A stretch of DNA of 64,000 bases from positions 5,085,324 to 5,149,323 of the forward strand of contig NC_066321.1 of the NCBI RefSeq assembly GCF_022539315.1. The letters are read 5' to 3'. Source of the stretch: Serinus canaria (Eukaryota; Chordata; Aves; Passeriformes; Fringillidae). The notes beneath the pieces were generated by a model. The model did not search any database, was not told where the DNA came from, and saw nothing but the letters and a program-made list of their open reading frames with translations. Made by a program: the position numbers and the translations under genes. Below, piece after piece: positions 25,697 through 37,905 of this stretch; the stretch's first letter is position 1; each line of letters opens with the position of its first letter.

Positions 25697-27253
25697 AACA
25701 GTACACAGGTGCAAGTTCCCACATCAATTTATCCAGTGTCACCCACCTTTGAGCATCTTTAAGATGGCAGAGGACATAAAGCCATGCAAGCAGCTTATCC
25801 CACTGAAACTTGTGCCTTTCATCTCCTTTCTGCTCCCCAAAATCCACGGAGCAGATGGCTACTTAGTTAGACACATTGTTCTGATAGAGGCTTATAGGTC
25901 TCCATGCAAAGAAACATTTTTACTGAGGGAGAAAACCCTGCTGATGGTACTTGCTTTTACTGTGGGCTTCAGCCTTCAAGAGTTATGGACACCATCCAAG
26001 CCATGCTAATGTGCAGAGGCAGTATCAGGCTGATATACTGAGCATCATTACTTACTGTGGACTTTTTAAGAAGTTGGGAATTGAAGGCTGAATTCTCAAG
26101 ACAGTCCTCTCAGCAGTTCAAGGACTTGGGCTTAGAGTTATCCATAAATTTTGTTTATGTTTATTCAATAAGGACTAAGTCAGTGAATGCTGTGAAGAAT
26201 CATTTACTTAAACATAAATGGGAATTAATTAGCTCACCAAATGAAGGCAAAGGAAATTCTGAGGCGAGGATGCACTCATAGGCACAGTAGCACATCATAT
26301 CTTTGCTTGATGGGCCTAAAATTTCTTTAAAGGGTGGTTACAAAATAAACTTGTCTCTCTTGTTTATCAGCCAGTTTATACAAATATCCCACTTTAAATG
26401 GGAAAACTTTCCTATAGCAGCCATTTTAGCAGCTGATATCTCATTGGAAAAAAAAATCCTCTAAAAAATGCATTTTGCTGTTTATTGATTAATGATTATT
26501 TTTTACTAGAGCTGTGTGCAAAGATGCAGCATCAGGTCCATTTCCAACCTCCCAGCCCCCTGTTCAGCACATCAGTTGGTGCAGTATTCAGTTTGCTAGT
26601 CCTGCACTAAAAGAAATTAATGGACTATCCTACTTCATTTCATGGCATCCAGGTGATGGAGTGCAGAAACTGCTATAAACACCAGGGTTCAGTGGGATTG
26701 CTGGCATGAGCAAGGTGTACAATACTTGGCCAGCATTCACATCATCATTAACCAGGCAGAGTTAAAATTATCACAGCAGCCTGTCTGGAGTGGAAGCAGG
26801 AAAAGTGGTGCAGGCTGTGCAACCTCCTGACTATTAAATTGACCCATTGTCGCTTTTATTTGTTCCTTAACTTAATTTTGTGCTGTACTGAAATAAATGA
26901 GACCACTTACAATGTAAGAGGAAGGACCAATTAATCTGGCCAATATAGCATATTAAAATTATATGTGTTCCACAGTTTATAATCAAATATGATGCTCTTC
27001 CTGAAATAAGCACTCTCTGTATGTAATGATACTCACTAATGGGTCTGCTGGGTACCCAAACACAGTAAATTCAAGTGGTGACTGTATGGGGATGCTGCAG
27101 ATTTTTTCTTTGCTTTTGTGTTATTTTTAATAGAGAAAAGAGTCAGGAAAATAAGGGGAAATTTCCTCTAAGGTAAACCAACAAAAATCTCATTTAATTC
27201 TATCTTATAAATCTCATGCTAGTTTATGTTCTTCTGAAGCATCAACACTTAGA

Positions 27254-27344
27254 ATCACATTTTTTAAAAACTGTATTTCCCTGAACGGGAAAAATGACAA
27301 TCACATTCTTTAAAATTGCATTTCCCTGAATGGGAAAAATGACA
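27254..27344 (+). repeat. 46-bp tandem duplication
   Basis: Copy 1 (27254-27299) and copy 2 (27300-27344) both run from ATCACATT through TTTCCCTGAA to GGGAAAAATGACA. They differ by a few substitutions and a 1-bp indel. A minus-strand open frame crossing it shows the duplicated peptide VIFPIQGN / VIFPVQGN. Confidence 0.9.
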
Positions 27345-27920
27345 TTCTTCACAGATAGGAAGAAAGTCATGAAAATGACAGTTGGAGATGAGAAAGCAGA
27401 TGGAAAACACAAATAGAAATAAAACATTTTGCTGCTGAAGCCGGGCTCATGAAGTCAGGACATGAAAGTTGTCACTGCTGGTGTATAGTTCCCATAACTG
27501 GTGATGCTCCTCAGGATCCTCATGGCCACGAGGGAGAGGAGGACAGGGTGGGAACAGGAACTCTCTGCATGGCAGATATATTTTTAGAGATGCTGGGTGC
27601 TGACAGGGTAATTCATGGCAAGCCTAAGGACAGACATAAATACTTTTCTTTGCCCTTTCAGATGAAGCAAATGCAGCAGATCAGAGGATGTTGCACTGCA
27701 GAAAGGGTGTGATTCAGCATTATGACTTATTTATAGCCCACACCTTGTAAAAAGGAAAAAACAGAGGGGCAGGGGTGGAATCCCAGGCTGAGCGAGGTCA
27801 GCAGAATAATGCCCTTAGAGTTTCATGCCAAAATTTACCAGCAGACAGATTTCCAAGGCTTCCTCACTTCTTGACCATCAGGGGCTTTTGTTAATTCAGT
27901 GGAAATTGCAGGTGATATTT

Positions 27921-27962
27921 TGAAACTCCCTTGGTACAATCAGTACCCTGAAACTCCCTTGG
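27921..27962 (+). repeat. 14-bp direct repeat around a small hairpin
   Basis: TGAAACTCCCTTGG occurs at 27921-27934 and 27949-27962. The junction holds the inverted repeat GGTAC-AATCA-GTACC (27933-27947). Confidence 0.85.
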
Positions 27963-30779
27963 CATGTTTTCCTCCCTGTGCTACTTCCCTCTGCTTTTTA
28001 TTCCTCTATTGATTTTAATGGCCTTCAATTACAGTATCTTGTTTCTGAATCTTTAGAGCTCTGTTTATACAGAGCACAGACCACTAGATCACTAGAACAA
28101 TTTTTTCCTCCCCTCAGACTTCTTAAGCACTATTTTTCACACTGGTCTATTATTTTAATTGAGCTAAATTTAGAAACGTTTCGATACCTTTCAAATCATC
28201 TGCAGTTTCACTGCTGTTTAATGAGTTTTTTCTTTATGGATATCCTGTGATACTTGACAATTGCATAGTGCTGTGTGTCATCCAACTCTGATGTTCTGAA
28301 AGCTCAGAACTGCTTCAATCTGTAGTTTAGTCACAAGGTAAATTCACAAACCATTCCATCATTATCTACCATTCTGCCATTAGCAAATGGTAAGAGAGTT
28401 TTAGAGCAGGAGAATTTTATTCCCCATTCATAAATTTAAATCACTTCTCACCCTCATATTTCATGTTTATGGAATTGTTGCTTGAATTTTAAGCCTAGCA
28501 GCTCTGAGTACTGAAGTGGGAACTGCCAATTCCTCCCCACATCTTTCCAACTGTACCCTCTGCCAATGAGACAGAATATTAATTATGTTCGAATAAAACC
28601 CTAAAAACTCATGCAGAACTGTATTTTTGGGGTATGATGGCAAAGCTATCACCAAAAATCTTCAAAAGTGGACAATTAAATTCAGATTTATGCTCTCTCC
28701 AACTGGCCAGACTTTCAATGCTATTCTAATTAAGTTATGTACATTTGAGTGCTTAGCATTGCCCTTAGAGAATAGCTCAGGGAGGAGAAATCAGTGAAGC
28801 AGAGCCTGGTTTAACTTGCAGTTTAACTACAGTCTGAGTTTAACTTACTTTGTGCATACCCACACCAGTCTCATCAGAGGAAAAGGGCATATTCAGGCCA
28901 ACCACAACCCAGTCTGCTGAAAACTTTAGCCCGTGAACCACAGTTCAGTTCCCAGAAAGCTGCTCTGTCCTGGAAATTTCTTTGAAATAGGGAGAGTAAA
29001 ATGCAAACCCAAGTTCTGAACTATCTGACAAGTTCTCCCAAAGGGCCACTCTTTAGGAAAACAGAGAACAGCGCTGTGCTTTTCCAGAGAAAAATTCTGA
29101 TTTGCCTTCTCTCCAAATAAAATAACTACAAGGCTCTTGTTAACAAAATTGCCTGGTGACTCCTGCCACAACAGGATTAATCAGCAGTACTTTTTCAGAG
29201 AAATGACTGATTTCTACAACCAAATTCCTGCTAAGCAGGAGAAATCTTCTCCCTGACGTGAATACCCAGTTAAAGCTGGATAACATGCTCTTCATTACAG
29301 CCCAAATAACTCAAGTAGTTTGACATACACAGAAGATTTCTCTCCTCTCACAGAACTGAATTTCCTTTTGGTAAATTTACTGTGTAGGAAAATGTCCCAA
29401 ATAAATTTTAACCACGTGCTCTTCGAGTTGGAAACTCATCCAGCAAAAACCATTTTGAAGCGCAATGCCAGCCTGTGGTTAAACTTCAGCTTTCTTTATC
29501 TGTCCCTATCCAACAGCTGGGAGAAATTTTAACCTGAGACTAGGTAAGCTTTAAATGATCCTGAAGAAAACAAATCCCTAGTTTAGGGCAGAATCTAATG
29601 TTTCTTAGCCTTGCTTTTGGAGGTTCACTCTATCAGCTCACTTTGGCAAACGTGAAGCTCTTCCAGACAACCTGCCTTGACACCCCCTCTGCCCTTCCAG
29701 CAAGGCAAAGGTAACTTCACAAATGCAGCCTTTTAGCAGCATAATGTATTTCCAGGAGCAATGCCCCACATCTTTATTCATGGTGGGAATGATGATAGGA
29801 GTGGTAATAATGAAAGGGGGTCGTAAGGGTTTCCCATTGTGAGCTAGTAGTAATCTAATTTCCTACAGGGTGTTTATCTAAGTCAGAAATAACCAAGCAG
29901 TTCAAAACACTTTGGCAAGTCTCTGATGAAAGGAAGCCTGGGAAGAGCAAAGGGTTGCTGGAGAATGCTGAATTGCATTCACTCAGCTCTGCTAAGGCTA
30001 AGCTGGTTCTGGCAGGGTTTTGCCAGGATCTAACCAGATTGTCTTATTATTATTTTTATGAATGCTAAGAGCCATCAACATTTAAAATAAAAACCTGACA
30101 ACGAGGATTCAGGACTTTCATTGATAATAACCACAATTTTTCCACTCTCAAAAATTGGCATAATTACAAAAAATGTCTGTGGGAGGTTTTAATTAAATAA
30201 TAAAATGTGGTGCTACTGTAGGTCCTTTGCACACCCCCCTCCAAGTGTACCAAAAGGCATGAGCTACCCCCTCTCCCATTAACACACTTCTAGGCTGTCA
30301 ACAGCGCAGCTTTTTCTGCAACTCCATTTCTGTTGTGAGTGCAATTTGCCTGCCTTGCCCTGCCATTCACAGGCTGTCTGTAGAGATGTGGACACTTTGA
30401 AACGTGGGGAGCCCAGCATTTCATTTCCACAAAGGCAACTGAGCTTTCTCAGAGAAGGACAAATCTGTACTGCTGTCATTTCTATTCCCAGCAATTTTTC
30501 TTTTTCCTAGCCATTCACCCACTGAGATTGCTTACCTTCTCAGGTTAATTAAGTGAATATCAGGTTTGGGGTGGAGCAGACAGCTGCCTGGCCTTGTGGG
30601 CACTGCCAGTCCTTGTCACACCAGCAAAGATGTGGCTGGAGAGTCTCTGGGAACCAGAGCTTCCAGGTGAGAAGCAATTCCCTAAATCACAGCGAGGGAA
30701 TGTCGTACACGATGTAGAAAATGCCTGGGTTGAATTAGCATATCTGACAGCCAAGCAATTTAGCTAACATTCAACCTCA

Positions 30780-31330
30780 TCCTTAATGAATAGTCCATAT
30801 GTCCAGAGAAGCAGGTAATTTATAGTCTAACATTTTCTTTTGATCTGTCGTTTGCTCTTTCTCTGTAGAATTAAATCACTTCTCAATGCACAAGGGAAGG
30901 AGGCGAAGGGAAGTCTTTTTATTTTTAATTAGAACGTGCTAAATGGTAATAAAGTAATGTGAATACAGCAGAGGCCTCTTAAATCCATAACAGTAAATCT
31001 ATTGCTGCAACAGGTTCATCCTTTATCTGGTGTTCATTTAAGAAGCCTTCACCTGACGTGCCACACTGACATGAACTGATGCTAATGGAGTAATATATTT
31101 AAAGAATTCAATAAAGCATCTGTTGTAGATTGTGATATGCCTTGTAATTTTATTGACAGAGGTTTGTTTTGTCCTGAGACATATAAAATGCTTGGTTAAA
31201 TGGCTTGATTATATAGTACTTTTAAAATATATTCACTTGACTGGTGTCTCATACTGAGCAGCTTGGCAGTGATTAATCAAGATGATATTTAAAATGCAAA
31301 TAATTGGATTGGCTGTTAAAAATTAGGATT
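30780..31330. promoter_or_regulatory. possible conserved regulatory element with POU octamer
   Basis: This 550-bp stretch has no repeats. It has a mixed, non-simple AT-rich texture with a perfect octamer ATGCAAAT at 31294-31301, directly followed by AATTGGATTGGCTG (homeodomain-type AATTG and an inverted CCAAT box), and with GATTAATCA just upstream. The octamer is the known binding motif of POU proteins. The overall texture resembles conserved non-coding elements near developmental genes. That resemblance is a judgement by eye and no alignment was made. Confidence 0.25.
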
Positions 31331-32017
31331 TCATTCCCTTGGGAAGGAATTCTAATGTGTGTGGCAGAAGCAGTAATCTGAAAATGACGTTTCCTCGAAT
31401 GCAAGTGTTAAGGTATTAGGTGAAACAGCACAGAAGGACTGTTTAAAGACATAATTAAAGAAAGATATCATTTCAGAAAAAAAAAATACAACCATTTTTT
31501 TTTTCATTAGTTAAGTAAAATATGCAGGAGTTTAGACATATTTCCGTGATGCCTTCTCTTTTTCATGTACATAGACAGCTTGCTGCCACTTGAGTAAAAG
31601 TGGATTTTGGCTATGACAGTAAACTTCTTTTACCTGAAAGCAATTATTACCACTTTGGGTATGCAATCACCTACTCCCCCAGTCCTCTCTGACCCTAGAA
31701 GATGAAAAGCCCTGGAGACATGAGGTGTTTTCTGTGCCATCCACACCTCTGGCCAAGGGGACACGAGTGCTGTTCGGACCTGGCACAGATGAGTTTGGGC
31801 AGATTTCTTTATTTCCAGGTTAGCAGGGGGCTTTTCCTTGGAAGCGCCACTAATTTGTGCTAGATGTGATGGCTGCCTTATTTAAAATGGGCCTTTTCCC
31901 CTGAAAGAACCATCTTCCCTGCTTGTTTTGTGGGCATTGATCCCAAGCCAAGCCCTCCAGCAGCGCTCCCCTTCCCAAGGGGGGCTCAAGGCACAACGCT
32001 GTGAGGTTTGTTAACCA

Positions 32018-32096
32018 TTCCTCTTCCCTGCTCCTCTCACTTTTAGGACAGGTATGTTTCCTCTTCCCTGCTCCTCTCACTTTTAGGACAGGTATG
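32018..32096 (+). repeat. 40-bp tandem duplication, two copies
   Basis: The copies run from 32018 and from 32058, ending GGTATG at 32056 and 32096. Each contains a pyrimidine-rich run CTCTTCCCTGCTCCTCTCAC followed by TTTTAGGACAG/GTATG, so each copy carries an acceptor-like TTTTAG and, five bases later, a donor-like CAG/GTATG. The match is essentially perfect, suggesting a recent event. Confidence 0.92.
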
Positions 32097-32459
32097 CTTT
32101 TCTCTTTTCAGCAGGAGAATTTGAAGCTTCATGTTTCAGCACGTTTTGTGGCAAGGAAAATAAATCACTGCTTGGAGGGATTATTGGTCCTTGAGGACGG
32201 GGCTTTGAGGTGCCTACAGGATGCTTGTGTGGACAGATTGTGGAGCTCTTCTACTCAGTGCCTTGATTTAATTACTGTTGGTGCACTTTGTTCCTTTATT
32301 TTTAACAGATTTATTTTGGGAGACATTGCTGCTTTTGCTTTTCTAGAAACAAGGGTGATTGCACACATCGTGAGGTTTTGTACCACAGCTTTTTGCTTTA
32401 ATTTTAAATGACAGCTACATCTGTTGGAAGTTTGTTCCTATCTTCTGTTTGGTTGGTTT

Positions 32460-32461
<2 letters not shown>

Positions 32462-32490
<29 letters not shown>
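32462..32490 (+). repeat. poly-T tract (29 bp)
   Basis: Twenty-nine T in a row, preceded by GGTTGGTTTGG and followed by AACTTCCCAG. On the minus strand this is a poly-A, but no gene-like sequence or poly-A signal precedes it there. Confidence 0.92.
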
Positions 32491-32493
<3 letters not shown>

Positions 32494-34015
32494 TTCCCAG
32501 GTTGTAGAAGCCTTTTAAATGACAGTTTTGCAAGGCTCAGAGAGTTTTTGAGATGCTCTTCCCAGACTGTGAGCTGCTCCACACTGGTTTTGTTCTTTGG
32601 TAGAAGTTCCAGGTGATTCCAGAGCTTTGGTACCAGCAGCACCTTTTCCTGGGTGAAAAGACAGAAGCAGACACTTATTAAATTTACACCAATTGTTTTG
32701 TATTTTGCAGGCTGAGGGGTTTTTTTGTTTGTTTTGTTTTTTTTTTGGTGGAGGAGGAATTTTTTTCATTTTTTGGAGCTTTTTTTGTGACACTGAGGTT
32801 AAACTCAGAGGACACACACAAGGATTTAGATGCTGGATTATTAAAGCCTGTCACAATTTTAGCAGGAGTTTCAGTTCCATTTTCTTACTCCTGAAGTCAG
32901 GTTTTTGCTTCACTGTTGTAATTTGAAGTCTGGGTTTCCTTGATTCATGTAGCATTTCATGTGCTTTCTGCACTGCATGTCTCAATATTTCCATCATGGC
33001 ATTCTCATTTGCAATTAGTTCAGTCAACTGAAGGCTGCAGTAGAAGCTACTTGTCCAATTATTTTGAATTTTTCTAGGTTTATTCATGTGTTGACACATT
33101 CCTGTTTAGTGCAGCACTCCTGATAAAATAACCAAGTGTTGCCCAGTGTTTACATTAAGCAGCAGAGAATTCCAACACTAGAAAATATGTGTGTGCAAAC
33201 AGTCTAAATAAAGAAAATTGAGAGAGTGCTCTAGCTAGGGAAAAAAGAAAAAAAAAAAAAGCCCAAACCCATAAAAATAATCTTTAGCTCAAAATGATTA
33301 AAAAAAAAAATCAGTATTATCTTTTTTTCCTCTGGAACCTGGTGTGGCCAAACTGGTGCTCTGCTGCCCACAACCATTGCAGACTTGTCCCCAGTTTTTA
33401 GCATTTCCCTCCCAGCCTGTTGTGTTGATCTAACAAGTTTTAGTTATTTCTTCCCTCTTCACTGCTCTAGACATCCCCCAGGTGCCCTCCCTGCTCACCA
33501 GAAGGTGGCCACAAGAAAGGATGGCTGTCAGGGTTTGCACACCCACAGCACAGGTCAGAGGCCTCTCCTGAAACTGTGCAAGCCAAAAGACTCCATTATT
33601 TCTTCCACTTTTGCTTTTTTTAATTCCAAAACACTTTCACATGATACAGTAAAAATCAAAATGTTATTACATTACAATGCATGTGGGCTGGGCTTTCAGC
33701 TACAATTTTAATTATTTGAGGATGTTGCACAATCTCTGTCATCAGCTCTAGATGGGGAACATTAAATTTCTCTTAAGCTTCTGCTCTTAAGACACGGTAA
33801 AGTCATTAAAATTAGGACATTAAAAAAACAAACCCAACTGTAGAACAGCTCCATAAATGCAATTTCCAGCCTTATTTAATTATTAGCTATGATTACTCCA
33901 ATTGTACAACTCCATTAGTTTTTCTTTTCCCCCCTTAAAGCCAATATGGAATCTTTAGCTAATTACAGCAAATAATTACAGTTCAAGTAGTAACACTAAG
34001 CCACTGAAAACGTGG

Positions 34016-34126
34016 AATCATAGAATGGTTTGGGGTGGAAATGAACTTAAAGCTCATCTCCTTCTGACTGGGACACCTTCCACTGCCCCATCCAGCCTGG
34101 CCTTGGACCCTCCCAGCCACAGCTTT
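34016..34126 (-). mobile_element. CR1 LINE 3' end, about 110 bp
   Basis: The plus strand begins AATCATAGAATGGTTTGGGG, the reverse complement of the CR1 terminal octamer and tail, and continues AACTTAAAGCTCATCTCC, GGGACACCTTCCACTGCCCC and CAGCCTGGCCTTGGACCC. A deletion follows, joining TCCCAGCCACAGCTT. The 3' end is intact and the copy is moderately diverged. Confidence 0.9.
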
Positions 34127-37100
34127 AAAATTTAAAACAGCCTAAATGCCATCTGATAATGGTTCAGTGTGAAATCAGCAACAAACATTGCCAGTAAAAT
34201 ACTACTTTTAGAGAAAATTGTTACGAAAGGTGCATTATATTAACCTATATTCAGCTAAAATGTAGTTAGGTGTGGGTAAATGTCAATTTTGCACTGAGTA
34301 TTTCTTCATGCAGTGAAATGCATGTTTTCTCTAAACCAATGGTTTTACAATTTTTGTTACTTCTTTATTAAAATTACCTGAGCAACCTTGTTGACAGCTG
34401 CAGGTGTTGCTAGTTATACTTGACTCAGATGACCCATTCCTTAAGCACAAAATGCTTTTGGGAATATCCCTATGGATATTTATATCTGTAATGATATCAA
34501 TGTCCATATCTGTTTCTCTCTACAAATGTAGGTATTGATATAGATATGTTAGTAATATGCAGATACATTATTTACATATTCACATGTAATATTCAAAAAA
34601 GTATAATCATATATTTTACAACTAAAAGAAATACAGTTTTGTTTGTAGTCCATCTCTGCAAAGTGTTTTATGAACTAAAGCAAACACAGAAATACATCAC
34701 TAGAAATAAGCCATAGCAGTGGATGACTGCCAAATAACATTTTATCTGTGTGCTGATCCCCAAGTCAATACAGTTTTTATTTTCTAGTGAAAAAGCAACT
34801 TAAACAAATTTGCATCCACCTACCTTTTTCCCAGAGCACATAGCTACTTAAAGCACAAGAAGAATGATAACATTTCTTATCTGAATTGTTGGAAAGAGAG
34901 TGGATTTGTAGCTGAACCACATGAGAGGCCACAGATTTTGCTTATGTCCCTTGACCTGTTCCATGACTCCAGTTTTCATGGGACTCCAGTTCCTGATATT
35001 AATCTCTCCCAAGATGGAGCACCAAAGCAGGAGAGATTCAGGGATTTTACTTATTCCTGGAAAAGAGAGAGCTTGGCTGTATCTGGTCAGAGAGAAGATG
35101 GGGGGAAAACCAAAAGATTTTTTAAATGAGCAATAAATTTCTATTATAATTCATTTTTCAAAGACAATTGACACAAAGTTGCATATGCTGAATTAAGTAC
35201 ATTAAAAAGAAATGAAGCTGTTTTATTTGACTCTCTACATAACACAGCACTGTGCCATTTAATCAAATTACCATGGCAGAGAACATGGTGATGCCCTTCA
35301 GTGAAAGTGCCAGCATGAAATCCTTGAGCATAAGAGGAGCAGCAATAGCCTGACTGTTTTCACAAGATGGTTTGGAGAAGCAGATGACCAGATGGAGGAG
35401 AGGAGAGGCAAACACTCCACTGCTGGCAAGCACCCAAAGCTTCTTGAACCCCATGTACTCTTCCCTAATAAATATGTCATTTCAATCCCAGCCGTGGCAA
35501 TGCAGTGATGACAGCAGGAGAATAACCCTCCTTATAATTGTGTGAGACATCCAGATCTATTCCCCTGTCTCCCTGACTAATGCTTCCAACATGACTTGTT
35601 AGCTTCTGCAATGATCAAGCAGCTATTAAAGGTAAAACTGCGTTAACCTTTTCAAAAATTAGAAGTGCATGACTGTAACTGGAACTACAATGGCTTCCCG
35701 GAGAGCAGAGCCAGAGGGTGAAAGATCATCCTGCTGAGACATTAGGAAGGGATGTGTTATTTATTTAGTGTGTCTGAACCCCATATGGAGGAGGTGGCCC
35801 CGTGCAAGTGCCTCCTCCTTGCTGTGTGGCTGCTCTAACCCATGGAGGCAGGTAAGCAGAAAGGTCCTGGATCAGCTTTTACAAGAGAGGTAAATTATCC
35901 CTCTATTTAGCTTCCCTCCCTGGAACAGAGTCCAGCAGATTCATCATGGAAAAAGAACCCTTGAAACTCTGAAATCAACCACATTTTTCTTCATTTTAAG
36001 TTGGACCCCAAGCCACATTAATCCTGAGGAACTTGTGAGAACCAACCCGCCCTTCCCAGTTTGTTCTCATTTGTACCTTCAGTCACAGATCCACGAGTGT
36101 GACACCAACATAATACCTCATGTAACAACCCCTCAAGGATGGCAGCAGGGCTGTCATGTCATCCCAGGAGCTGACAAACCAGAGGTGTTGGATATTCATA
36201 AATTAACTCCTCTGATGATGCAGGTGAATGAAAAATCATCCTTGACATGCATAAGCTGTACAAAAAAAACCAAACAGGTCTTTGTTTATTGATAAGTATA
36301 ATCTGTAGACTACAAGTGACAAACAGGCAATAAATCCCAACTGGAAATAAGAATGACTGGCAGTCCAAAAACTCCCTAACAGTCTACAATGAAAATCTTT
36401 CTGGATTTGTTTTTCTAAATAAACTTTTTACTGAAGTTATCAGAGCTGCTGATGGAATACAGCTCATAATAAAAATAGATAATAGCAGAATGAAAATTGC
36501 AGAAATGTAATATACAATCCCAGGCACATGGAATATTTATAAGGCCTGACTTCTATTAAGGTAGCATCTCAGTCGCATTTTTGAGATTTTAATATCTGCA
36601 AGTAATTCTCTTTCTTCCCACAAGGACTGGTAAAAAGATCATCTAAATGAGCACGTCCAAATTAACTGTTTCCCTCTCTCCAGGTTAGCAAACACAGCAA
36701 ACCATTCTGCTTTTGTACAAAAACTGGAAAGAAGCAAAATCCATAAGGAAATACACAAAGGGCCAAGCTGCCCTGTGTGAAAATGTTTCGTGGTTTAAGA
36801 GCTGCTGTTCTCTTGGCAGAGCTAAAATAGAGCCCATAAAAATTCAAACAACAAAAGAGTGGGATAGGCAATGAAGACAAGTGCCCAATTTAGAGGTAAA
36901 AGAGAGATTTCTTCCAGAACTTGGATTTTGGTGGTCATTCTCACCATGAGAATTCACCCTAAATGGGCAGTGAATCTCACAGGGGGTCCTCCAGTGACAC
37001 AGAGCAGGGAACAAACAGTGCAGGAAATTTTTCATCATTTCTCAGTTTATTATTTCCATTTTATTAAGAAACAGAACAAGCCTTAACTGTTCAACAAAAG

Positions 37101-37905
37101 CATTTTGAGATCTAGCCAGAAGTTCATTTCATTGTAGCATCTTCTTATTGCAGCTGCTCAAGTAAATGTACTCCTACCATGTTACACACATTTCTCATCT
37201 TGCATCTCAGTCAAGGCTTCAAAACTGCAGGACAAAATAGGATTCTCTCACACCAGCATGAACAAGGCAGCCAGGGATATTATATTTTACATATGTTCTC
37301 TGATACTGGAGTATCAGAGTCCCATCTGCTCAATAAAATATTTGGCTCTGAAAAGAAATGGAAAAATAATTAACTAGAAAAATCTCTTTAGTACTGTGGC
37401 ATATATATTTTTTTTCAAACATAAACTTTGTTAAGTCAGAGATATTAAGAAGAAAAAAATCTATAAATCCCTCTGATAATAAGCAATGAAATTAAAATCC
37501 AGGCAAAATTAAATTTGAAAAGATTAATGTTCCTTTTCATATTTTGATGACAACTATAATCATAATGCAATTCCATGAATTTACAGCTTTAAAATGCAAA
37601 CTGATACCCCACAATAGTGCAATTTTAGTTGCAAAGAAAGAAGTACTTTTTATTCTAATGGCCCTACAGATAAATTTCTCAGTAATAATAAAATGGCTTT
37701 GAACTTCTCAACCACCATTTCAAAGCCAGTAAGTAATCTATAACTGAAGCCTGTTGTGTTTAAATTTGTGTAGCAGCACATTGGTAGTAGTTGCATATCA
37801 TGAAAATATATCTCCCAGATATCTAAATGCAAAGTTTGGAGGATTGTCCTCAGCAACACTGGAAGGGTCTCTTTGGTCTCCCCAGAGCCTTCCCCAGTCT
37901 CTGGC
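34127..37905. other. non-coding stretch, one palindrome
   Basis: Mostly unique sequence. 34480-34620 is degenerate ATATC-rich DNA. A 22-bp near-palindrome is listed at 37298-37319. A short match to the CR1 minus-strand wording GGTCTCCCCAGAGCCTTC lies at 37878-37895, too short and gapped to call. No open frame over 108 codons was found. Confidence 0.5.
37298..37319. repeat. 22-bp inverted repeat, 10-bp perfect arms
   Basis: CTCTGATACT and AGTATCAGAG flank a 2-bp GG centre. All ten base pairs match, and the arms are not simple sequence. Confidence 0.92.

Larger units (their letters stand above)
25697..30780. other. non-coding stretch, small duplications only
   Basis: Apart from the duplications listed separately at 27254-27344 and 27921-27962, this is unique AT-leaning DNA. 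The largest frame is 25659-26009 (+, 116 codons), which starts inside the CR1. The frame 27449-27712 (+, 87 codons) begins MKSGHESCHCWC and is unrecognised. Confidence 0.5.
31331..34015. other. non-coding stretch with homopolymers
   Basis: Holds the 40-bp duplication at 32018-32096, the poly-T at 32462-32490, T-rich DNA near 32720-32790 and A-rich DNA at 33239-33310. Around 33880-33985 there are several TAATTA-type homeodomain cores, including TAATTACAG twice, 13 bp apart (33960 and 33973). The frame 32001-32411 (+, 136 codons) crosses the duplication and is unrecognised. Confidence 0.5.

Noticed and set aside
32462..32490. Poly-T as the tail of a minus-strand processed pseudogene
   Set aside because: No poly-A signal, target-site duplication or coding remnant on the relevant side; processed copies are also rare in birds.
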